This document shows, piece after piece, positions 1-5,010 of a stretch of 5,010 bases of DNA. The DNA lies in the NCBI GenBank assembly GCA_030632405.1, contig DAOVUU010000239.1, positions 1 through 5,010 on the forward strand. Reading direction: 5' to 3'. Position 1 is the stretch's first letter. Each line of letters starts with the position of its first letter. The notes under the pieces are model-generated. The model was not told the origin of the DNA. It ran no database searches and was given only the letters and a program-made list of their open reading frames with translations. A program made the position numbers and the translations under genes. The stretch is from Desulfobulbaceae bacterium (GTDB lineage Bacteria > Desulfobacterota > Desulfobulbia > Desulfobulbales > Desulfocapsaceae).

Positions 1-1
1 A

Positions 2-1849
2 GAAGTAACCGGAGAACTTGTAAAGCTGAAGTTTGGCGGTTATGTGCAGGCAATTGTTGAAGGTTGTACCAAAGTTACCCATGTATCCGGTGATAAACAG
101 ACTATCGCTAAACGCACTCACCGGAAAATTTTTTCCGGTGCGGCACTCAGGCCGGAGGTTATGCTTGTAAAACTTGCGGACAGGCTGCACAACCTGCGCA
201 CGTTGAGGGTATTACCAAAACGAAAGCGGCAGCGTATAGCTGATGAAACAATTGATATTTATGCCCCTCTTGCCACTCTTTTCGGCTTGTTTGGATTAAA
301 GAGGGAGATGTATAATCTTGCCCTGCTCTACAAGTACCCCAAACAGGGAGCAAAACTGAACAGCTATATTCGACAGCTAAAGAAATCTTCAGCGGGAACA
401 GAGATTGTTGAAGAAGTCATGAATGCAGCCGATAAAGCCGGGATTGCGTGCAGGCTTGATGCTCGGATTAAAAAACTCTGGGCATATTACGATGTTGCAA
501 ATGGCATTCTTGTCAAACAGATAGACACCCCCGTAGAAATTCTCACACTTGTCGATGACACACATGCCTGTTACCGCGCTCTTGGGATAGTCAACCAGAC
601 GTATCGCCCAATCCCGAGGACAATCCGTGATTTTATCGCCAATCCCAAGCCGACAGGCTATCAGGGCTTGCACGCAAGGGCTATAATAAAGGGGAGTAAA
701 TATCTGTTTAAGATACGGACTGATGAGATGGAGCGCCGGGCGCAAAAAGGAATATTCAGAAACTGGAGCTCCCAGACCAAAAAACAAGGGAAATTCATAA
801 AAGAAATTCAGGAAATGTTTGATGTCATCGGGTCGGAGGAGTCTGTTTCATATAGAGATGTTATAGTGGCAGGCGGCATAAAGGAAATCTATACCTATAC
901 ACCCCGGGGAGATCTTATTTGTCTGCCGGTAGGTTCGACGGTACTTGACTTCTCTTTTCGGGTCCACACTGAGGTTGGGCATACCTGCCTCGGGGCAATG
1001 ATACAAAATAAACGGGTACCTGCAGAACATCAGCTCAAAGACGGGGACATGGTCAGGATAATTCGTGCTGAGAACCATGTTCGTTTTGAGCCGTATGTCT
1101 TGGAGTTATGTAAGACACCGCGGTCGAGGGGTGAGCTTGCCAAAGGATTCAGAATACGGCGAAGGAAGGTGACCAAAGAGGTGGGGAGGTCTGTGCTCAG
1201 CCAGGAATTGCTCCGATACGGGATTCCATTTGAGGTGTTGGAGGGCGAGGATTCACCTGCTTTGCTGGAACACTATTCAATAGATTCTCTGGATAAATTA
1301 TATATAAGGATTGGAGAGGGAAGGCTGCGGCTGAGAGATGTGATTGAGAATATAAAGGAGATACTGTTTGGTGGTGTGTCTCCGCTTATAGCGCCGACAG
1401 GGGAATTTAATAAATTTGAATTGACGACTCTCGATCCGGTTTCAGTGAAACTTTCTTCCTGCTGCAGGCCTGACCCCTCTGCAAAGGATAATTGTGCACT
1501 TTTAACTGAAAAGGGTTTATCTGTTCACAATAAAAAATGTGATCGGTTCTTAAACCTTAAATTTCAGCGCGAAGATGCAGTGAATATTTCCTGGAGGACA
1601 AGGGAGACTCTTGTTCGCAAGAGGCAGATTATTCATATCCTGGAGGCAACAAGAAAAGAAATCATGGACACCATAGCTGGTGCACCTGACGAGATGGAAA
1701 TGGAGAGCCTTGAGGTTCTCTCCAGTTACTCACATCTGCATCCTGCATGGGAGCTCACTTTTAAAGTATCAAATCTTCATATTTTGCAAAAGACGATGAG
1801 ACACTTTCAGAAGTCTAACGTTCCTTTTGAGTTTTACCTTGACTATTGA
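2..1849 (+). CDS. Long RelA/SpoT homologue (RSH) with degenerate synthetase site, 5' end cut by window
   Basis: RelA/SpoT proteins make and/or hydrolyse the alarmone (p)ppGpp in the cytoplasm. The frame is open from position 2, so the GTG at 44 is internal and the true start lies outside. Counting from that GTG as residue 1, the order is: C-terminal half of the HD hydrolase domain with LADRLHN (44-50; Asp46 and Asn50 match metal/substrate residues of Rel hydrolases); synthetase-like domain (about 125-245) with GYQGLH (205-210) and KIRT (223-226); TGS domain (about 281-341) keeping His308; a helical linker; a conserved-cysteine region with SSCCRPDP (471-478) and Cys499; and an ACT-like tail (about 525-601). 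Arg141 and Lys143 align with the ATP-binding GRPK motif. The synthetase Asp of YDLIAIR is Glu165 and the Glu of EIQIRT is Leu221, so pyrophosphate transfer is doubtful. The first part of the HD site is not visible, so hydrolase activity cannot be judged. Family assignment is secure; activity is inferred. It converges with the gene at 1872-2411. Confidence 0.9.
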   Translation, partial: EVTGELVKLKFGGYVQAIVEGCTKVTHVSGDKQTIAKRTHRKIFSGAALRPEVMLVKLADRLHNLRTLRVLPKRKRQRIADETIDIYAPLATLFGLFGLKREMYNLALLYKYPKQGAKLNSYIRQLKKSSAGTEIVEEVMNAADKAGIACRLDARIKKLWAYYDVANGILVKQIDTPVEILTLVDDTHACYRALGIVNQTYRPIPRTIRDFIANPKPTGYQGLHARAIIKGSKYLFKIRTDEMERRAQKGIFRNWSSQTKKQGKFIKEIQEMFDVIGSEESVSYRDVIVAGGIKEIYTYTPRGDLICLPVGSTVLDFSFRVHTEVGHTCLGAMIQNKRVPAEHQLKDGDMVRIIRAENHVRFEPYVLELCKTPRSRGELAKGFRIRRRKVTKEVGRSVLSQELLRYGIPFEVLEGEDSPALLEHYSIDSLDKLYIRIGEGRLRLRDVIENIKEILFGGVSPLIAPTGEFNKFELTTLDPVSVKLSSCCRPDPSAKDNCALLTEKGLSVHNKKCDRFLNLKFQREDAVNISWRTRETLVRKRQIIHILEATRKEIMDTIAGAPDEMEMESLEVLSSYSHLHPAWELTFKVSNLHILQKTMRHFQKSNVPFEFYLDY

Positions 1850-1871
1850 TTCCCTCTCACAGCCTCTCTGC
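1850..1871. other. Short gap between convergent genes
   Basis: Only 22 bases separate the TGA of the RelA/SpoT-like gene from the TAG of the minus-strand zinc-ribbon gene. The gap is pyrimidine-rich on the plus strand, and a TTTTT run lies at about 1879-1883, already inside the opposing gene. I see no convincing GC-rich stem before it, so an intrinsic terminator is not called. Transcripts from the two sides probably overlap at their 3' ends. Confidence 0.7.
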
Positions 1872-2411
1872 CTATCGGTTTTTCTTTCCACTGTAATTAC
1901 TCAGAACTCTGTTCAGCATATCCGGTAGATCATTCTTTTGCCTTGAACTCCTGTGCAGCTGTGTCAGCGTTTTTTCCAAAGTGAGCCGTTCCCCCATAAA
2001 GACATGGCGTAGAATGAGTGAGATCAATCTGGTGATGGTCGTGAGGTTGGATATTCTCGACTGCAGGTGGTGGTCGTTATCAAAAGCGGTAGAGGCAAAA
2101 ATTTCCACGGGTGTCCCGTCAAGTTCGCTAACGGAAACATACCAGGTGTTTCTTTCCCGGTCAGTTGTTCGGTATCGAATCGCGTCAAGTTCTTCCGGCA
2201 GTTCGGGGTCAGCATGATCTGAGTGTTGAACCGGCAGAGGAGGGATCTGCAGATCTGCGAGTTTAAATAATTGTGTTAAATATTGAGGATCCTTTCTAAT
2301 GTTGTCTGCAAGGGTATGACATGAAGAGCAGAGATCAATATTACTGCGGTTTGTGAGTTTTCTCTTTTTTCTGCAGGCCGGGCAGGGGGCGTTTTTAGTT
2401 GTCGATGTCAT
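1872..2411 (-). CDS. Small zinc-ribbon protein with NrdJ C-terminal (TSCPD-like) domain, function unknown
   Basis: The predicted protein has 179 residues. Residues 10-31 carry CPAC and CSSC spaced as C-X2-C-X14-C-X2-C, a typical zinc ribbon. After a proline-rich linker (about 55-75), residues 78-154 run from RYRTTDR through WYVSVSELDGTPVEIF to a helix with ITRLISLILR and a final TLTQLHRSS. This follows the order of the C-terminal domain of adenosylcobalamin-dependent ribonucleotide reductase NrdJ: substrate-like strand, DG-P-EVF, RLISLALR, QL-GI. Residues 161-170 (DLPDMLNRVL) resemble the SxPDAIA helix that follows it in NrdJ. There is no reductase barrel, so it is not an enzyme of that class by itself. 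The ATG at 2411 is preferred over a TTG at 2498, because the extra residues would lie wholly within aat and look like read-through of its other frame. The ATG overlaps the aat end by 17 bases, which suggests translational coupling. The ribosome site is weak (GGCGGA about 11 bases upstream). Domain match moderate to good, role unknown. Confidence 0.7.
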   Translation of the reverse strand: MTSTTKNAPCPACRKKRKLTNRSNIDLCSSCHTLADNIRKDPQYLTQLFKLADLQIPPLPVQHSDHADPELPEELDAIRYRTTDRERNTWYVSVSELDGTPVEIFASTAFDNDHHLQSRISNLTTITRLISLILRHVFMGERLTLEKTLTQLHRSSRQKNDLPDMLNRVLSNYSGKKNR

Positions 2412-3087
2412 TGTTCCAGTATCCGCCGGGGGTAATGTTTTTAATAGAGGATTGTAACTGTATCTGGAATTCTTCTCCTCCAATTTCTCTTGCGCCAAAA
2501 CTGAGTAATAGATCTGTGGTCATCTGGCAATCAATTAATTGAAACTGCATGCTTTTCAGGTAAGAAACAAGCTCTATAAGGGCAAACTTTGAGGCGTTGG
2601 GCCTGTTTGAGAACATGGATTCTCCAAAAAAAACCTTATCAAGAGCTACTCCATAGAGGCCACCGACAAGGGTGCCATCCATATGGCACTCAATCGAATG
2701 AGCATATCCCATCTGGTGTAGTTTTATGTATGCATGCTGCATTTCCTCCCCTATCCAGGTCTCTTCACCGGTGTCGACTCGTGTTTTTGCACAGGCCTTA
2801 ATGACCTGAACAAAATCCTTGTCACGGGTCACTTTAATGCTGGTCTTTTTTTTATAACGGAGAAGTCGCCTGGGAATCCTGAATTCATTTGGAAAAAGAA
2901 CCAGTCGTGGTGAGGTAAACCACCATAAGAGCGGATCTCCCCTGGAAAACCACGGAAAGATGCCCAGGCGGTAGCCTGCAATAAGTCTTTCCGGCCTGAG
3001 ATCGCCACCGATAGCCAAGAGTCCATTCTTCTCCGCAAGATTTGGAGCTGGAAAGACGTTCTGGTCGTTGAGCAGGAAAACCGACAT
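2395..3087 (-). CDS. aat: Leucyl/phenylalanyl-tRNA-protein transferase
   Basis: This cytoplasmic enzyme moves Leu or Phe from aminoacyl-tRNA to the N-terminus of proteins starting with Arg or Lys, marking them for ClpS/ClpAP degradation (N-degron pathway). The 230-residue length is normal for the family. Hallmarks are NGLLAIGGDL (21-30), a run with GIFPWFS and DPLLWW (42-56), SPRLVLFP (59-66), ETWI (109-112), GYAHSIE (127-133), LVGGLYGV (140-147), FFGESMFS (153-160) and LIDCQ (184-188). Glu156 and Gln188, linked to catalysis in the E. coli enzyme, are both present. The ATG at 3087 is the only reasonable start: the frame is closed by a stop at 3118-3120 with no other start codon between. No clear Shine-Dalgarno is seen before it. 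The gene is first in a two-gene minus-strand unit, overlapping the zinc-ribbon gene. clpS, clpA, infA and bpt/ate, which neighbour aat in some genomes, are not in view. Identification is very secure. Confidence 0.98.
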   Translation of the reverse strand: MSVFLLNDQNVFPAPNLAEKNGLLAIGGDLRPERLIAGYRLGIFPWFSRGDPLLWWFTSPRLVLFPNEFRIPRRLLRYKKKTSIKVTRDKDFVQVIKACAKTRVDTGEETWIGEEMQHAYIKLHQMGYAHSIECHMDGTLVGGLYGVALDKVFFGESMFSNRPNASKFALIELVSYLKSMQFQLIDCQMTTDLLLSFGAREIGGEEFQIQLQSSIKNITPGGYWNNDIDN

Positions 3088-3330
3088 CTGAGTGACAGGA
3101 TTTCTGGAGTAAGGTACTCAATAGACACTTTGTTAATTACAAGATTTCTACTTCGAAGCAAGTAGGGAGTCTACCATTGATCAGGAAAGAAGAAAAGAGA
3201 TAAGGAGGAGGGGGTGGTCTCAGTCTGTCACGGGACATTTGTATTTTTTTTATTTCATGAGTGTAGTAATATGGTGTGCTTTTAATTTGATAAGGATGTA
3301 TCAATTCTAGAATCGATCTATTTTATAGTT
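3088..3330. other. AT-rich divergent intergenic region between aat and the repeat element
   Basis: No gene or RNA is recognised here. Together with 3474-3529 it should carry the promoters of aat (leftward) and the ATPase gene (rightward), but I cannot name a strong -35/-10 pair on either strand. Visible details: a small stem-loop at 3148-3165; an almost pure purine run at 3183-3214 with G-rich end; a T-run at 3242-3251; TTGATA at 3287-3292 followed after 15 bases by TAGAAT, a suboptimal promoter-like pair; and the 10-base palindrome ATTCTAGAAT at 3304-3313. Confidence 0.6.
3148..3165. repeat. Small inverted repeat upstream of aat
   Basis: CTACTT (3148-3153) and AAGTAG (3160-3165) are exact inverted repeats around a six-base loop. 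An overlapping palindrome CTTCGAAG lies at 3151-3158. It lies about 60-80 bases upstream of the aat ATG, where an operator could sit. A six-base stem is common by chance in AT-rich DNA, so any function is unproven. Confidence 0.3.
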
Positions 3331-3473
3331 AGTGCCTGTCCATAGATGAGATATTTTGTTCTAAATCGAGGCGCTCGATAAATTTAACCACAGGCATATA
3401 GTTGATATTCCGAGGATTAAATTTTGAGCGCAACGAAGAGTTAGGAGAAAATAGCCATTTATGAACAGGCACT
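3331..3473. mobile_element. MITE-like 143-base hairpin element with terminal inverted repeats
   Basis: The left end AGTGCCTGTCCATAGAT and the inverted right end AGTGCCTGTTCATAAAT agree at 15 of 17 positions. The match continues inward with gaps through TATTTT, CTAA, GCGCTC and an AAATTTAA/TTAAATTT pair (3380-3387 with 3417-3424). The whole element can therefore fold into one imperfect hairpin with arms near 60 bases and a loop around 3390-3411. A further perfect stem, ATCGAG-GCG-CTCGAT, lies at 3365-3379. The direct repeat AGTT flanks it on both sides (3327-3330 and 3474-3477), consistent with a target duplication; counting a shared T gives TAGTT. No transposase frame is inside, so it would be non-autonomous. 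Small size, inverted ends, flanking repeat and intergenic position fit a MITE or long REP-type repeat. Copy number in the genome is not known from this window. Confidence 0.7.
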
Positions 3474-3503
3474 AGTTATGGGACTGATATATTCTCCTAA
3501 CTC
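3438..3503. repeat. 16-base inverted repeat across the right edge of the MITE-like element
   Basis: GAGTTAGGAGAAAATA at 3438-3453, inside the element, pairs with TATATTCTCCTAACTC at 3488-3503, outside it, with one mismatch in 16 and 12 bases perfect in a row. The spacer is 34 bases and contains the element end. The outer arm ends 26 bases before the ATG of the ATPase gene, so a transcript starting upstream could fold here in its leader. It may instead be the decayed remnant of a second, inverted copy of the element. Confidence 0.6.
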
Positions 3504-3522
3504 CACAAATTTTATACACATT

Positions 3523-3527
3523 GAAGG
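3523..3527 (+). promoter_or_regulatory. Weak, tightly spaced ribosome binding site for the ATPase gene
   Basis: GAAGG is the only purine-rich Shine-Dalgarno-like string before the ATG at 3530, but the gap of two bases is shorter than usual. An in-frame TTG at 3521 has no better site, and the next in-frame stop upstream is at 3485-3487. The ATG remains the best start, with some doubt about initiation strength. Confidence 0.35.
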
Positions 3528-3529
3528 CA

Positions 3530-5010
3530 ATGCAAAAAGATTTTGAAAATAGTGTAACTTCTCCTTTCCAGGCAACAAATGATCTCGAGAATTTTTTTGT
3601 GGGAGGGGGGCGGGCTGAAGTGCTTTCCCGATTGCAGGAATCTATTACTGCCGGTGTACCTCTGCTTGTCCTGACGGGTGAAGAGGGAAGCGGTAAGACG
3701 ATGCTTTGCAGGGTGTTGCAACAGAGGATAGCTGAAGAGCGTGTGGTGGTTTATTTTCAACATACTGTGGAGTCTTTTGAGGATGTTGTGCGTATCATTG
3801 CCCGTCAACTGGGAGTTGTCACCGTTGCAGAAGATGATAGAGGAGGGAGGGCTTTAATTGGAAATATAGTCAAACTCCTTCTTGAAAAACAAAGTCATCT
3901 TTGTGTCATTTTTGATGAGGCTGAAAATATTTATCTGGCAACGCTGGAGCGTATAAGAAAAATGCTGGGCCAGATGACGGAGGCGGGAGTTTATTTCCAT
4001 GTCCTTTTTTCAGGAAGACCTTCATTTATTGAGAACTATGAGCAATTAATTATTTGTGATTTTAAACAGGTGGAAGAAGTTCATTTGTCGCTTGAGCCTC
4101 TTTCTGAAGTTGAAACCGCAGATTATCTTGAAGGTTGTATGGCTCATCTGTCAAGCGATAGTCAAAGGGATCTGTTTACGGAAGAAGTTATTGCGAAGAT
4201 ATGTGAATTTGCGAAGGGAAACTTCGGAATGATCAATTCGCTTGCAGAAGAGTCCCTGGTCACTCCTGGGGACAGCAGCTCTTTTATGGTTCTGTTGGAT
4301 AGTGTTGGCGATGTAAAGGAAGAGGAATCTGCAGGTTTTAGCTGGTCGAATTTTATACCGGATATCAAACAGTTCACATCATCAATCTCATGGATTGGAG
4401 GGGCTGTCGTCGTTATTGCTCTTTTGGTTTTAGTTTTTGGTTCGGGAGACGATGAGGAGAGTGAAAAGGTTGTGCTCCCGAAGAAGGTTGATGAAAAACA
4501 ACAAGAGATTATCATCGTAAAAAAGGGAGTGGCCAGACCTGAACCGGTGGTTAAAGAGGTAGTTGATCTAGTTGAGGTAGTTGAGGCTGTTGGAGGAGTT
4601 GAAGAGGTTGAAGGAGTGGACAAGGTAGTTGTGGTTTCAGTCGTGACTGGTGAAGACAATGAGTCATCCGTTAAAGAATTGAGTTTACAGCCAGAAACTA
4701 GACAGCTGGATGTTGAAGCGGTTGCGGTTGAAGTTATCCAGGAGACGGAAGCAGACAGTGAGAAAGTAGAAGAAACACATATTGTGCAGGAGCTACAAAA
4801 AGAAAACCTGCAACAGGAAGATGTGGTTCAGCCTCTCATACAGGAAGAAGGTATAATCGAACTGCGCCCATCTGTGTCATTGAAGAAAAAAGTTGGTGTG
4901 TCGAATTTGATAAAAAAGACAACATCTTCTGTATACCTCGATACGGAGGTACAGGAAGTTTCCTCAATGAATGCGCATCTTACTGTGGATCAACTGTATG
5001 CCAGGAGGAT
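3530..5010 (+). CDS. ExeA/DamX-type AAA ATPase with one membrane helix, 3' end cut by window
   Basis: The visible 493 codons have no stop. Residues 12-110 begin with an SPF...FF.GGGR stretch typical of ExeA/MshM-like ATPases, followed by Walker A GEEGSGKT (50-57). Walker B is LCVIFDE (124-130), and a strand with VLFSGRPSF (158-166) matches the sensor region (GQPEL in relatives). A winged-helix-like end follows (about 185-245). A hydrophobic segment WIGGAVVVIALLVLVFG (288-304) is the single transmembrane helix, with no N-terminal signal peptide, so the ATPase should face the cytoplasm and the rest the periplasm. The outer part (305-480) is acidic, Val/Glu/Gln-rich and probably disordered. The last visible stretch, LTVDQLYARR (484-493), resembles the lead-in to a C-terminal SPOR domain in DamX-like proteins, but that domain is beyond the edge. 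ATP-driven work at the envelope (peptidoglycan, division or secretion/pilus assembly) is inferred. The ATPase call is secure, the exact subfamily less so. Confidence 0.85.
   Translation, partial: MQKDFENSVTSPFQATNDLENFFVGGGRAEVLSRLQESITAGVPLLVLTGEEGSGKTMLCRVLQQRIAEERVVVYFQHTVESFEDVVRIIARQLGVVTVAEDDRGGRALIGNIVKLLLEKQSHLCVIFDEAENIYLATLERIRKMLGQMTEAGVYFHVLFSGRPSFIENYEQLIICDFKQVEEVHLSLEPLSEVETADYLEGCMAHLSSDSQRDLFTEEVIAKICEFAKGNFGMINSLAEESLVTPGDSSSFMVLLDSVGDVKEEESAGFSWSNFIPDIKQFTSSISWIGGAVVVIALLVLVFGSGDDEESEKVVLPKKVDEKQQEIIIVKKGVARPEPVVKEVVDLVEVVEAVGGVEEVEGVDKVVVVSVVTGEDNESSVKELSLQPETRQLDVEAVAVEVIQETEADSEKVEETHIVQELQKENLQQEDVVQPLIQEEGIIELRPSVSLKKKVGVSNLIKKTTSSVYLDTEVQEVSSMNAHLTVDQLYARR
4544..4645 (+). 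repeat. Low-complexity Val/Glu repeat in the periplasmic linker
   Basis: Codons for residues 339-372 are built of imperfect GTT/GTA/GTG plus GAG/GAA units, such as GAGGTAGTTGA repeated with variations. The protein reads as Val-Val-Glu and Val-Glu-Glu-Val units, with stretches VVDLVEVVEAVGGVEEV and VDKVVVVSVV. Such DNA can change length by slippage. The reverse strand gives a long Thr/Ser-rich open frame that is only a by-product of it. Confidence 0.6.

Noticed and set aside
44..46. GTG as the true start of the RelA/SpoT-like gene
   Set aside because: The frame is open upstream to the window edge and those codons fit the HD domain, so the start is outside.
389..787. Minus-strand open frame of 132 codons
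   Set aside because: Fully inside the well-supported RelA/SpoT-like gene; no recognisable domain.
1850..1885. Bidirectional terminator between the convergent genes
   Set aside because: A T-run is present, but no stem of useful length precedes it on either strand.
2412..2498. Longer TTG-start version of the zinc-ribbon protein (208 residues)
   Set aside because: The extra 29 residues lie wholly inside aat and add no recognisable domain. The ATG at 2411 begins just before the zinc ribbon.
2829..3161. Two minus-strand frames overlapping the aat start
   Set aside because: Out of frame with aat, whose protein matches its family over the full length; these are shadows.
3287..3313. Promoter TTGATA - 15 bases - TAGAAT
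   Set aside because: The spacer is short and the -10 imperfect; such pairs are frequent in AT-rich DNA. Mentioned in the intergenic entry but not called as a feature.
3512..3808. Minus-strand open frame of 98 codons at the start of the ATPase gene
   Set aside because: It overlaps the Walker A coding region of a clear gene on the other strand and shows no family features.
4162..4659. Minus-strand open frame of 165 codons rich in Thr and Ser
   Set aside because: It lies opposite the ATPase gene and its Thr/Ser richness mirrors the Val/Glu repeat on the other strand. No start signal or known domain.

Overview
The window reads as chromosomal DNA of a Gram-negative bacterium with moderate G+C coding DNA and AT-rich spacers. 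A leucyl/phenylalanyl-tRNA-protein transferase, a long-form RelA/SpoT protein and an ExeA/DamX-type membrane ATPase together suggest a proteobacterium in the broad sense. A sulfate-reducer-like Desulfobacterota (former Deltaproteobacteria) is my best guess, but that is inference from gene style and not proven by the sequence. No rRNA, tRNA, CRISPR array or transposase gene is visible.

Layout from left to right. (1) Positions 2-1849, plus strand: the 3' two-thirds or more of a long RelA/SpoT homologue, cut by the left edge inside its HD domain. Its TGS, conserved-cysteine and ACT regions are recognisable, but the synthetase domain lacks acidic residues expected at the active site. (2) Positions 1850-1871: a 22-base gap between convergent genes. 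(3) Positions 1872-3087, minus strand: a two-gene unit with aat (L/F transferase) upstream. It overlaps by 17 bases a small gene for a zinc-ribbon protein whose C-terminal part resembles the last domain (TSCPD type) of B12-dependent ribonucleotide reductase NrdJ. (4) Positions 3088-3529: a 442-base divergent intergenic region. It holds a 143-base, almost fully self-complementary, MITE-like element flanked by a 4-base direct repeat, and a second inverted repeat that crosses the right edge of that element. (5) Positions 3530-5010, plus strand: the first 493 codons of an AAA ATPase of the ExeA/DamX kind with one transmembrane helix and a long acidic, valine-rich outer segment. It runs off the right edge, probably toward a SPOR or similar peptidoglycan-binding domain.

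The genes do not form one pathway. The rel-like gene concerns the stringent-response alarmone (p)ppGpp, aat concerns N-degron proteolysis through ClpS/ClpA, the zinc-ribbon/TSCPD gene is of unknown function, and the ATPase belongs to the cell envelope. The points most worth a second look are the degenerate synthetase of the RelA/SpoT protein, the stand-alone zinc-ribbon plus NrdJ-tail protein coupled to aat, and the hairpin element placed between aat and the ATPase gene.
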